A stretch of DNA of 64,000 bases from an uncultured Caulobacterales bacterium (lineage in GTDB: Bacteria; Pseudomonadota; Alphaproteobacteria; Caulobacterales; Caulobacteraceae): assembly GCA_903840435.1 (NCBI GenBank), contig CAIMFV010000047.1:62001-126000 (forward strand), given 5' to 3'. A program made the translations under genes and the position numbers. The notes beneath the pieces are model-generated. The model did not search any database. It had not been told where the DNA came from and worked only from the letters and a program-made list of their open reading frames with translations. Positions 50,934 through 59,884 of the stretch are shown piece after piece; within the stretch, counting starts at the first letter, position 1, and every line of letters begins with the position of its first letter.

Positions 50934-53849
50934 ATGAAATCCACTTGCGATAGCCGCAAGGAGAATATGGCTGTTCGTCTTTCGCGCTCCGCAAGCGTCC
51001 ACGTCCTCAGCCTCGCCCTCATCGCGGGCATGGCCGGTGTGGCGCACGCTGAAGCCGATGCGGCAGCCGCGCCCGCCAGCGCGGCGTCGACGAGTGACGA
51101 TGCGGTCCAAGCGGTTGTCGTAACGGGCTATGCGCGCTCGATCCAAAACGCGACCATCGCGAAGAAGAATTCCAACGAAATCATCGAATCCATTTCGGCT
51201 GAAGACATCGGCAAGCTGCCGGACGTGTCGATTGCCGACGCGCTGTCGCGCCTGACCGGCGTCGCGGTTCAGCAAGCGTCTGGACGGGCGAAATACATCT
51301 CGATTCGTGGCTTTGGCCCGGACTACACCACAGCGACCTTGAACGGGCGCACCATTGCAACGGTCGATGACAATCGCCGTTTCGACTATGGCCAATATCC
51401 GGGCGACCTCTTCCAAGAAATCGACGTGATCAAGACCCCGTCAGCCGACCTGCTCAATGCGGGTCTGGCGGGAACGGTCAACCTGCAGACCTATGATCCA
51501 CTGAAGCAGAAAAATTCACTGGCGATCAACGTGCAAGGCGAAGTTGGTCAGTATAAGGCGCTAAATCCAGAAGCCGACAACCAAGGCTATAAGGTTTCGC
51601 TTCTCTATGTGCACAAGTTTGCCGACGACACGGTCGGCGTCTCCGCAGGCTTCTCAGCGCTGAAGGACCCAACCCAGGACTATCACTGGGCCACCGGCGG
51701 CGGCAACGGCAACTATTACGGCCCAACCAGCAGAGATTCGCTCGGAAATATTGGCCCGGATGACATTCAAAACTACGCCAACTCGAATACCCTGACCCGG
51801 CAGTCAGGTTTCGGCCACATCGTTTATCGGCCGAACAGCCAGTTTGAAATGTCTCTGGACGCGCTCTACACCAAGAGCCAAACCCGCGAATATTCTCGGG
51901 GCTGGGAAATGCCACTGGCGAGCTGGAGCCATGATACCCAAGTTGCGGGCTCGGAAAAGTCGCAGAATGGCTATGTGACCAGCGAGCAGTGGTTGGTCAA
52001 TCCGGTGCTGCGTAACGACTTTAATACCTCGGACGCGACCACCAAGGCGGTCGGCTGGAACGGCCAATACCACTTCAACGATTCGCTCAAGCTGATGGTC
52101 GACGCGAACTACTCGCGCGCCACCCGCCACGACAACACCTATGAAATCTATATGGGCACGTCGTTCCAAAACCTCGTCGGCAGCGGCGGTACGGTGACCC
52201 CAGCAACTGCCACCATCACCCGCCAGTCGGATGGGACCTATGGGGTGAATATTTCGGGCTCCAACTATGCCAGCCCAACCCAGGTCACCCTGACCGATCC
52301 GCAAGGCTGGGGTCAGGTGGGCTTCAACAACGTGCCGGACTTCCGTGACACGGTGAAGGGGCTGCGCGCTGAACTGGATGGGGAAACCCACTGGGATGTG
52401 GTCAAGAGCTGGGAGATCGGCGTCAATTATGGCGACGAGACCAAGGTCTCTAACTATTCGGGCTATTTCATCTGTCTGCCCGGAGCGCCGGGGACGGTCA
52501 CGGTGGCAGGCTGCGGAAACTGGCCTGGCACCAATGGCGGCGCGAACAGTGTTGCTATTCCTGCCTCGCTGATTACGGGAGCGGTGACGCCCTATGGCGT
52601 AACGGGAACCCAGATCCTGGCCCTCAATCCGATTGGGGCGCAGAACATCCTGCGGACGGCCCAGCAGTCCGTTTCGAGTGACACGGCCCGCGATTGGACT
52701 GTGGAAGAAAAGATCACTACGGCCTATCTGCAAGCCAATATCGACACCGCGATCTCGGGCATGCCGCTTCGTGGGAATGTTGGCACGCAGATCGTTCATA
52801 CCGATCAATCCTCGACCGGCTTTGTCGCGCTGAATTCCACCACCACGGCTCCCTCTAAGGGCGGTACGACCTATACCGATGTCCTGCCGAGCTTGAACCT
52901 GGCTTTGGAGCCCCAAAAGGACTTCCTGGTTCGATTGGGCCTGAGCCGCACACTGGCGCGCTCCACTCTTGATGACGAGAACGCCTCCTTTTCGGTCAAC
53001 TATTGCGGCGCCCAAGGGTGCACGACAGTGCCGAAAATTAATGGGAAGACCCCCATTTTTGAAGGCAATGGTGGCAACCCCTTGGTTCGCCCCTACTATG
53101 CGAACAATTATGACCTTTCCCTCGAAAAGTACTTCTTCAATAACCAGGGTAAGATCACAATCGCGGGTTACTATAAGACGATCTCAAACTTCACGACCCA
53201 GAATTCAAATCTGAATACGGGCAATATCAATAGCGGTGGACCGACCACGCAGGCCGTGTACACCTACGACTTCTCAAGCTATTCGTCATTGGCCAATGGG
53301 TCGCCCCTGCTGTCAAACTCGGCTTACACCACGCAAGGGTGGGCCACTGCGCCGACCAATGATGGTCGTGGCCATGTGGCAGGATATGAAATCAGCTCGA
53401 TCGTGCCCTTGAAAATGGTGGCGCCATGGCTGGACGGCTTCAGCGTCATTGGCAACTATGCCAATACCGCGAGCAAGATCACCTTCTCGAACGGCTCGAA
53501 GATCACCTTGCCGGGGCTGTCGCGATATGTCTATCAGCTGCAAATTTTCTATGAGAAGTACGGCTTCAACGCCCGTGCGTCCTATACCAATCGCGGCAAC
53601 TACCTCGGCGACTATCAGCTGTTTAGCGCTCAGGTCACCGCGAACCTTACCCAGTCGCAAGACACCTTGGACGCCCAAATTGGCTATGACTTCAAGTCGG
53701 GTCAGCTGAAGGGCCTGTCCCTTTATCTGCAAGGGCACAACCTGACCAACAGCCCGACCATTTCCTACGTCAATGGCGATCCGCGGGAGGTCAATATCCG
53801 CGATCAGTACGGCGCGACCTACTTTGCAGGCGCCACCTATAAGTTCTGA
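50934..53849 (+). CDS. TonB-dependent outer membrane receptor
   Basis: 971 residues with a signal peptide (VLSLALIAGMAGVAHA, cleavage near 39) and a short TonB-box-like AVVVTGYARS at ~61-70. The plug domain has KLPDVSIADALSRLTGVAVQ, AKYISIRGFGPDYTTATLNG and YPGDLFQEIDVIKTPSADLL; the barrel ends in a C-terminal Phe (TYFAGATYKF). The receptor imports large ligands through the outer membrane using TonB energy. Neighbouring amylase and transporter genes and the LacI regulator suggest maltodextrins. An internal ATG at 50967 gives the shorter signal MAVRLSRSAS...; AAGGAG precedes it too closely. Confidence 0.93.
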   Translation: MKSTCDSRKENMAVRLSRSASVHVLSLALIAGMAGVAHAEADAAAAPASAASTSDDAVQAVVVTGYARSIQNATIAKKNSNEIIESISAEDIGKLPDVSIADALSRLTGVAVQQASGRAKYISIRGFGPDYTTATLNGRTIATVDDNRRFDYGQYPGDLFQEIDVIKTPSADLLNAGLAGTVNLQTYDPLKQKNSLAINVQGEVGQYKALNPEADNQGYKVSLLYVHKFADDTVGVSAGFSALKDPTQDYHWATGGGNGNYYGPTSRDSLGNIGPDDIQNYANSNTLTRQSGFGHIVYRPNSQFEMSLDALYTKSQTREYSRGWEMPLASWSHDTQVAGSEKSQNGYVTSEQWLVNPVLRNDFNTSDATTKAVGWNGQYHFNDSLKLMVDANYSRATRHDNTYEIYMGTSFQNLVGSGGTVTPATATITRQSDGTYGVNISGSNYASPTQVTLTDPQGWGQVGFNNVPDFRDTVKGLRAELDGETHWDVVKSWEIGVNYGDETKVSNYSGYFICLPGAPGTVTVAGCGNWPGTNGGANSVAIPASLITGAVTPYGVTGTQILALNPIGAQNILRTAQQSVSSDTARDWTVEEKITTAYLQANIDTAISGMPLRGNVGTQIVHTDQSSTGFVALNSTTTAPSKGGTTYTDVLPSLNLALEPQKDFLVRLGLSRTLARSTLDDENASFSVNYCGAQGCTTVPKINGKTPIFEGNGGNPLVRPYYANNYDLSLEKYFFNNQGKITIAGYYKTISNFTTQNSNLNTGNINSGGPTTQAVYTYDFSSYSSLANGSPLLSNSAYTTQGWATAPTNDGRGHVAGYEISSIVPLKMVAPWLDGFSVIGNYANTASKITFSNGSKITLPGLSRYVYQLQIFYEKYGFNARASYTNRGNYLGDYQLFSAQVTANLTQSQDTLDAQIGYDFKSGQLKGLSLYLQGHNLTNSPTISYVNGDPREVNIRDQYGATYFAGATYKF

Positions 53850-53884
53850 GCCTCTGGTTTGAGGCGAGGCTAAAGCCTAGAATT

Positions 53885-53920
53885 GCGGCGGGCCCGACAC
53901 CGGACCCGCCGCTTTTTTTT
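53885..53920 (+). terminator. Rho-independent terminator after the TonB-dependent receptor
   Basis: GCGGCGGG pairs with CCCGCCGC, followed by eight T (53913-53920). It begins 36 bases after the receptor stop and ends 26 bases before the halogenase start, so read-through would be needed for co-transcription, unless a promoter overlaps it. Confidence 0.88.
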
Positions 53921-53946
53921 GGTCGTTGGAAGGTCAAGGTGAGCGA

Positions 53947-55446
53947 ATGGCCGGAGATCAACCCTATCGGATCGTCATTGTCGGCGGAGGGACGGCGGGA
54001 TGGATGGCGGCGGCGGTACTTGCCCGCTTTCTGACGCCGTCGCATTACACCCTCACCTTGGTGGAATCCGATGCGATCGGCACGGTTGGGGTCGGCGAGG
54101 CGACCATCCCCCAATTGCAATTACTGAACGCGAACTTGGGCTTGGATGAGTTCGCCTTCATGCGTCAAACCCAGGCCACCTATAAGCTCGGCATTGAATT
54201 TGTCGGCTGGGGCGCATCGGACAGTCGCTACATCCATGCCTTTGGCGGCGTTGGACGCCAGATCGGCCAAACGCCATTTCATCATTATTGGTTGCGCGGC
54301 CTCAGCTTGGGTGAAACGGCGCCGCTTGACGCCTATTCTGTCAATGCCGCCGCCGCCTATGGCGGAAAATTCCAGCGCGCTAAGCCGCAAGCGCCACAAC
54401 CTCATGACCTCGCCCACGCCTTCCATTTCGATGCCAGCCTCTATGCCCGCTTCCTCGGCGGCTTTGCGCAAAGCCGGGGTGTTAAGCGGCTCGAGGGTGA
54501 AGTGAAGGCGGCGCACATTGACGGACAAACGGGCCATGTGACCCACCTCAGCCTTGATGAAGACCGGACGGTTGCCGGTGATCTCTTTATCGACTGTTCC
54601 GGCTTTCGCGGCCTGCTGATCGAGGGGGCGGTCAAGGCTGGCTATGAGAGCTGGACCCACTGGCTGCCCTGTGACCGGGCCCTGGCGGTCCCCTGCGCGT
54701 CGGTCGAGGCCTTGACCCCCTATACCCGGTCGACCGCCCATCGGGCGGGGTGGCAGTGGCGCATCCCCCTGCAACATCGGACCGGCAATGGTCACGTCTA
54801 TTGCTCAAGCCATGTCAGCGACGACGAAGCCGCGGCGGTGCTCCTCAACCATCTCGACGGCGCGGTGCTTGGCGATCCTCGGCCCATTCGCTTCACCACC
54901 GGTCGCCGCAAGGCGTTTTGGCGGCACAATGTCGTGGCTTTAGGCTTGGCGGCTGGCTTCTTAGAGCCTTTGGAATCGACCAGTATTCATTTGGTCCAAT
55001 CCGCCATTGAACGGGTGTTGAAGTTCTTGCCCAAGGGCGCAATCCAGGCTGTCGACGTTGCCGCCTATAATGCCCAGACGATCTTCGAGTGGGAAAGGGT
55101 GCGCGATTTCATCATCTTGCACTATCACGTCAATTCCCGGTCTGAGCCCTTTTGGCGTGATTGTGCGGCCATGGCGGTGCCGGACAGCTTGACCGAAAAG
55201 CTCGACCTTTTCCGCGCCAATGGCCGCATTACCCGCTTTAACGAGGAACTCTTTGCCGAACCGGGCTGGCTGCAGGTGATGGTCGGTCAAGGCCTCATTC
55301 CGGAGGGCTACCACCCCCTGGCCGATAGCGAGAAGGCACAAGAGGTTCGCGAGCTATTGGGGCTGGTGCGCCGCAGTGTCACCAAGCGGGTCGCTGAGAT
55401 GCCGAGCCATGACCGGTTCATCGCTGACAACTGTCAGGCCGCCTAG
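53947..55446 (+). CDS. Flavin-dependent (tryptophan-type) halogenase 1
   Basis: 499 residues from ATG 53947, with AAGG upstream. FAD-binding GGGTAGW at ~13-19, the catalytic lysine at ~K80 (TYKLGIEFVGWG, equivalent to K79 of PrnA/RebH), the halogenase WxWxIP motif in WQWRIPLQHR, and the EPLESTS segment that carries the conserved glutamate are all present. With reduced flavin and halide, such enzymes chlorinate or brominate indoles and other aromatics, but members beside TonB receptors have no known physiological substrate. It converges on the DUF6445-like gene with a four-base overlap of ends. Confidence 0.9.
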   Translation: MAGDQPYRIVIVGGGTAGWMAAAVLARFLTPSHYTLTLVESDAIGTVGVGEATIPQLQLLNANLGLDEFAFMRQTQATYKLGIEFVGWGASDSRYIHAFGGVGRQIGQTPFHHYWLRGLSLGETAPLDAYSVNAAAAYGGKFQRAKPQAPQPHDLAHAFHFDASLYARFLGGFAQSRGVKRLEGEVKAAHIDGQTGHVTHLSLDEDRTVAGDLFIDCSGFRGLLIEGAVKAGYESWTHWLPCDRALAVPCASVEALTPYTRSTAHRAGWQWRIPLQHRTGNGHVYCSSHVSDDEAAAVLLNHLDGAVLGDPRPIRFTTGRRKAFWRHNVVALGLAAGFLEPLESTSIHLVQSAIERVLKFLPKGAIQAVDVAAYNAQTIFEWERVRDFIILHYHVNSRSEPFWRDCAAMAVPDSLTEKLDLFRANGRITRFNEELFAEPGWLQVMVGQGLIPEGYHPLADSEKAQEVRELLGLVRRSVTKRVAEMPSHDRFIADNCQAA

Positions 55447-56123
55447 CTCGGTCCAATCAAAAACGTATTGACCGTCAACCGGCCAAGATGCGGATCAGGC
55501 GATAGGCTGGCGGCGTCCGTAAGGTCGGAGCAGTGCAAGAGGTGACTGCGATAGATCAGCACACGGTTTGGGCGCGCCGGCACCCGACCGATTTGTGCGA
55601 ATATCGCCGTATCGCCAGCAATATAGGCTGGCGGTGGCAAGCCATGGGTAGCGACGTCACGGTGCAGGGCGGCGTCGTAGGCGCGGTGGCGCGACGCGGT
55701 GATGGTTTCAAAGCCTGTGCTGCGATGACGATAAAAGGCGGTGCCCCCCTGATCGTCCTCGCTGAGGAAATGGACCATGGCGATACGCTCAGCTTCCAGA
55801 CCGTCGAAATGGGGTAGGCGCTGGATCGGTGTCAGGTGTTCCGGCGGGGTTGTGACGATGGAATAGAAGGACTCGATCAGGGCTGGCGCCGCCGAGAGCC
55901 CAAAGGTTTCGACGATCAAGGCCTCAATCGGTGCGAGGAATTGCTTCACGGTGGTTTCGGGCACGGCGGCGCGTATGCCAGGATAGTGCCCCCTCAGGGC
56001 GCGAAACACGCTTGCACGGGCCTCAGCGCGGATCGCGGCGATATCGGGTACAAAATCATCAATGACGACAACCAGTTGGCCTTCCTCGCCAAACCGCGCG
56101 ATCTGGATTTGGGGCAAAGTCAC
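55443..56123 (-). CDS. DUF6445-like protein (probable 2OG-Fe(II) oxygenase fold)
   Basis: 226 residues from GTG 56123, seven bases after the halogenase 2 stop; ATGs at 56174 and 56204 lie inside that gene and are less likely. Features are QLVVVIDDFVPDIAAIRAEA, PHFDGLEAERIAMVHFLSED with H105-x-D107, GGTAFYRHRSTGFETI, and LIYRSHLLHCSDL, the latter offering a third metal ligand. The layout fits a jelly-roll oxygenase. Proteins like this commonly accompany halogenase genes in TonB-receptor loci. The reaction is unknown. Confidence 0.7.
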   Translation of the reverse strand: MTLPQIQIARFGEEGQLVVVIDDFVPDIAAIRAEARASVFRALRGHYPGIRAAVPETTVKQFLAPIEALIVETFGLSAAPALIESFYSIVTTPPEHLTPIQRLPHFDGLEAERIAMVHFLSEDDQGGTAFYRHRSTGFETITASRHRAYDAALHRDVATHGLPPPAYIAGDTAIFAQIGRVPARPNRVLIYRSHLLHCSDLTDAASLSPDPHLGRLTVNTFLIGPS

Positions 56124-56130
56124 TGCGGCG

Positions 56131-57642
56131 CTAGCCAAGGGCGGGCGCACGGCAGACCTGCGCCAAATAGTCATCGTGGGTGGGAAAGGTTGCCGCTGCG
56201 TCATGCATCAGGGTGCGTAACTTACGCAACTGTTCAGCTGCATCAATAGCTGGGCGGGCGTCAGCCAGAACGTCGTATCGGTCGGGAACAAGGCCCTGCC
56301 CAAGATAAACGGCGAGCCAACTTGGGTTGCGGAATAGCTCATCTTGCGGCGAAACCAGTCTCCCGCTCCCGATAAAATGCTTGATTTTATAGGCGAGCTC
56401 GTCGGGGATCGCCATATTCGCGCAAGCCTGCCAGAAGGGCTCTGGCCGTGTATTGGCATAGTAATGCAGAATAATAAAATCGCGAATGCGATCAAACTCG
56501 GCCGAGGTGGCGCGATTATATTCTTCGGCGTTTAAGGGGTCGTGGCTGCGGTCGGGGAGCAGGCGAAGCAGGCGTTCGACGCCGGTTTGGATCAGGTGCA
56601 GGCTGGTGGATTCCAAAGGCTCGAGGAAGCCGCCCGCAAGCCCGATACTGACGCAATTCTTGCTCCAGGCCACCTTACGCCGTCCGGCCTTGAACTTCAA
56701 AAACCTGGGTTCCGCCAGCGGCGCGCTCTCCAAATTTTCGGTCAACACCGCTGCGGCCTCGTCATCACTGACAAATTCGGAGCAGTAGACATGGCCGTTG
56801 CCCTGCCGGTGCTGCAAGGGGATGCGCCATTGCCAGCCCGCCGCTCGCGCCGTGGATCGGGTATAGGGCGTGATTGGTCCTGAATTCGCCGAAGGTGCGG
56901 CGACGGCGCGGTCGCACGGCAACCAATGGGACCAATCCTCGAAGCCAATGCCAAGCGCACCGTCAAGCAAAAGCGCCCGAAACCCGGAACAATCGACAAA
57001 GAAGTCGCCGGCGATTTCACGCCCATCGGCCAAGATGAGGTGAGACACATTTCCAGATAGGCTCTCTCGTCGCGCCTCAAGGATCTTACCTTCCACACGC
57101 ACGACGCCGCGATCTTCGCTGTATCGACGCAGGAAGCGGGCATAGAGACCCGCATCAAAATGATAGGCGTAGGCATGGGTCGAGCGGACATCGCGAGGAT
57201 TGTCTACCGGCGGTCCAAACCGGTTGGTGCGCGCCAGAGCCCAGCACATGGAATAGTCATCGATCGGGGTCTTATCGCCCGCCAATCGCTCGCGCAGCCA
57301 GTAATGATAGAGCGACACCCGATCAAAATCCGCGCCATAGGTGCCAAAGGGATGAAAATATCGGCTTTCTGCGGCGCCCCAGCCAACGAATTGAATGCCT
57401 AGCTTAAAGCTGCCTCGGGTGGCGGCGACAAATTCGGCCTCGGAGATGCCGAGCAGAGCATTGAAGGCTTTGATCGGTGGGATCGTTGCTTCACCGACGC
57501 CGACCGTGCCGATTTCCTCGGATTCGACCACCGTAATGGCGATGGACTTTCCGACCGCATTGGCGAGGGCGGCCGCTGTCATCCATCCGGCAGAGCCGCC
57601 GCCGACCACCACGATGCGCTCGATCAATCCCGCGTTCATCAC
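56131..57642 (-). CDS. Flavin-dependent (tryptophan-type) halogenase 2
   Basis: 503 residues from ATG 57642 (or 57639). GGGSAGW, the catalytic-type lysine ~K80 (SFKLGIQFVGWG), GWQWRIPLQHRQGNGHVYCS and GGFLEPLESTSLHL are all intact, so it should be active. It is clearly related to halogenase 1 (long identical stretches such as VGVGEATIP and SDDEAAAVL) but on the opposite strand, in an operon with the DUF6445-like gene. Two such enzymes in one locus may act on different sites or substrates. Confidence 0.9.
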   Translation of the reverse strand: MMNAGLIERIVVVGGGSAGWMTAAALANAVGKSIAITVVESEEIGTVGVGEATIPPIKAFNALLGISEAEFVAATRGSFKLGIQFVGWGAAESRYFHPFGTYGADFDRVSLYHYWLRERLAGDKTPIDDYSMCWALARTNRFGPPVDNPRDVRSTHAYAYHFDAGLYARFLRRYSEDRGVVRVEGKILEARRESLSGNVSHLILADGREIAGDFFVDCSGFRALLLDGALGIGFEDWSHWLPCDRAVAAPSANSGPITPYTRSTARAAGWQWRIPLQHRQGNGHVYCSEFVSDDEAAAVLTENLESAPLAEPRFLKFKAGRRKVAWSKNCVSIGLAGGFLEPLESTSLHLIQTGVERLLRLLPDRSHDPLNAEEYNRATSAEFDRIRDFIILHYYANTRPEPFWQACANMAIPDELAYKIKHFIGSGRLVSPQDELFRNPSWLAVYLGQGLVPDRYDVLADARPAIDAAEQLRKLRTLMHDAAATFPTHDDYLAQVCRAPALG

Positions 57643-58021
57643 CCGCTCCCGAGCCCGCGTGAGGCCGATATGCCATTAGACTTGGTGCGATGGAGCCTTA
57701 GCCTTGCAATGTCAAATTCATCAGCGCCCGGTGCGGGTCACCGTCAGAAAGGGCGTTGATGCGCAAGACACTTTCACCGCAGATAGGAGCTTAACGGAAG
57801 GCTTTGTCGCACTCAATCGTCGAGTTGCCTGGGTCCTGGCACAGGGTCGGACGAGGCCGGAGTTTCCACCATCGGGGCGCCTCGCCTTCGATCTGTGCTT
57901 GACATCAATGCGCGAGCATGGCTTCCCCAAATTGACCGAGATATATTGCGCGTGAAGCCAGACGAATTCAGGGTTTCGCGGGACCTAACACTGATCAAGA
58001 AGAGGCGTCCGCCTCGAGCCC
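57643..58021. other. Intergenic region, halogenase 2 / amylase divergent promoter region
   Basis: About 380 bases without a supported gene. A TTGACA occurs at 57899-57904, but no good -10 lies at the expected distance. An 83-codon plus frame at 57704-57955 has no ribosome-binding site that I trust and no recognisable sequence. The ATACGTAT operator core seen at 50766 is not found here. Confidence 0.5.
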
Positions 58022-59884
58022 ATGGAGAGGATGGACGTGGCGACAAAGCCTCTTCGGCTGGCGGCGGCCCTATTGGCTGTAGGCCTCGGCGCTCCGCTCG
58101 TGACGCCCGCAAGCGCCGTGACGCCCGCCGCGGCACAACCCCTCTCCCCGGACTATCGCACTCGCGCTGCCGAAGACGAGGTGGTCTATTTTCTCTTGCC
58201 GGATCGGTTCGCCAATGGCGATCCGCGCAATGACACGGGCGGCCTGAGCGGAGACCGGTTGGCCACAGGCTTCGATCCGACCTCCAAGGCCTTCTATAAT
58301 GGCGGCGACCTCAAGGGCGTGCTTGACCATTTAGACTATATTCAAGGCCTCGGGGCCACGGCGATATGGCTGGCGCCAGTGTTTAAAAATAAGCCTGTCC
58401 AGGGCGAGCCCGGTCAAGAAAGCGCTGGCTATCACGGCTATTGGATCACGGACTTTACCGATATTGATCCGCATTTTGGTACCCGCGCCGAGTTCAAGGC
58501 CCTGGTCGACGCGGCCCATGCACGGGGCATGAAGGTCTATATGGATATTGTCGCCAATCACACGGCCGACATTATCCGCTATAAGGAATGTCCGAAAAAC
58601 GACTGCGCATATCGGTCGAAGGCAGACTTTCCCGCATCGCGACGGGGCGGGGTCGCGGGAGAAGCGATCAATCCAGGCTTTGGCGGGGAAGAGGTTGAAA
58701 CGGCGGAAAACTTCGCCAAGCTAATCCGACCCGACTATGCCTATACCCCCTATGTGCCACCGCAAGAGGCCCACGCCAAGGTTCCAGACTGGCTGAACGA
58801 CCCGATCTATTATCACAATCGCGGAAACTCCACCTATCGTGGCGAAAGCGCCACGTTCGGCGATTTTGCGGGCCTCGACGATCTCATGACCGAAAACCCC
58901 AAGGTGGTGCAGGGCTTTATCGATATCTACGGCGCCTGGATCGACGCCTATCATGTTGATGGGTTTCGCATCGATACGGTGAAGCACGTCAATGAGGGGT
59001 TTTGGCGGGTCTTCGTGCCGGCCATATTGGCCCGGGCCAAGGCCGATGGCGTGCCGAACTTCCACATATTTGGCGAGGTCTTTGATCCCGATCCCGCCTT
59101 CCTCGCCCATTGGACGAAGTCTGCGGGCCTGCCAGCCGTGCTCGATTTCGGCTTCCAGGCGGCGGTGCGCGACGTGGTGGCCGAGGGCAAGCCGCCCAGC
59201 CGGTTTGAGCATCTCTTCGCCGCCGATGTGGATTTTGCCGAGGGCGAGGCGGGGGCGCGGCGTTTGCCGACCTTCCTATCGAACCACGATATGGGACGCT
59301 TCGCCCTCTTCATTCGCAGGGCCCAGCCCAAGGCCAGCGATGATGACATCCTTCGCCGGTTGATCTTGGCTGAGGCGATGAGCTTCTTTCTGCGCGGTCA
59401 GCCGGTAATCTATTATGGCGATGAGCAGGGCTTTGTCGGACGGGGGGATGATCAAGAGGCCCGCCAGTCGATGTTTGCCAGCCAGGTCGCGGCCTATAAT
59501 CAGCAGGCGCTGATTGGGACCTCGGCGACCACGGCGAGCGATTCTTATCATCCCGATCATCCGCTTTATCGCGCCATCCGCACCCTGGCCGATGTGCGGG
59601 CCGCCCATGTCGCGCTGCGTCGCGGATCACAGCAGATCTTGGCCGCTGCCGAGACGCCTGGCCTATTGGCGCTTTGGCGCGAGAGCGGTGGCGAGGGCGC
59701 CCTGGTGGTCTTCAATACGGCCGATGCACCGATCAGCGCCCGGATCGCCGTTCCCTATTCCGTCACCCATTTGACGAGCGCCTTAGGCGCTTGCCCGAAA
59801 GCTGTTGATGCGCCGGGTTCCGTCTTTGTCACCGTGCCGCCGCTCGGCTATCTTGTTTGCACCTCTTCGGCGAAGTCCCCATGA
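58022..59884 (+). CDS. Exported alpha-amylase family enzyme, GH13
   Basis: 620 residues. A signal peptide-like stretch (LRLAAALLAVGLGAPLVTPASA) sends it to the periplasm or outside. The four GH13 regions are present: DIVANHT, GFRIDTVKHV with the nucleophile Asp, FGEVFD with the acid/base Glu, and FLSNHDMGRF. Strands FLLPDRFANGDPRNDT and ATAIWLAPVFKNKPV confirm a (beta/alpha)8 barrel; a C-terminal beta domain ends the chain. It probably cuts alpha-1,4 glucans or cyclodextrins. The stop overlaps the start of the next GH13 gene by four bases (ATGA). Confidence 0.93.
   Translation: MERMDVATKPLRLAAALLAVGLGAPLVTPASAVTPAAAQPLSPDYRTRAAEDEVVYFLLPDRFANGDPRNDTGGLSGDRLATGFDPTSKAFYNGGDLKGVLDHLDYIQGLGATAIWLAPVFKNKPVQGEPGQESAGYHGYWITDFTDIDPHFGTRAEFKALVDAAHARGMKVYMDIVANHTADIIRYKECPKNDCAYRSKADFPASRRGGVAGEAINPGFGGEEVETAENFAKLIRPDYAYTPYVPPQEAHAKVPDWLNDPIYYHNRGNSTYRGESATFGDFAGLDDLMTENPKVVQGFIDIYGAWIDAYHVDGFRIDTVKHVNEGFWRVFVPAILARAKADGVPNFHIFGEVFDPDPAFLAHWTKSAGLPAVLDFGFQAAVRDVVAEGKPPSRFEHLFAADVDFAEGEAGARRLPTFLSNHDMGRFALFIRRAQPKASDDDILRRLILAEAMSFFLRGQPVIYYGDEQGFVGRGDDQEARQSMFASQVAAYNQQALIGTSATTASDSYHPDHPLYRAIRTLADVRAAHVALRRGSQQILAAAETPGLLALWRESGGEGALVVFNTADAPISARIAVPYSVTHLTSALGACPKAVDAPGSVFVTVPPLGYLVCTSSAKSP

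Noticed and set aside
51804-53015. 403-codon minus-strand open frame within the TonB-dependent receptor
   Set aside because: The receptor frame is complete and typical; the antisense translation matches no domain.
57704-57955. 83-codon frame upstream of the amylase gene
   Set aside because: No convincing start signal or recognisable sequence; left as intergenic.
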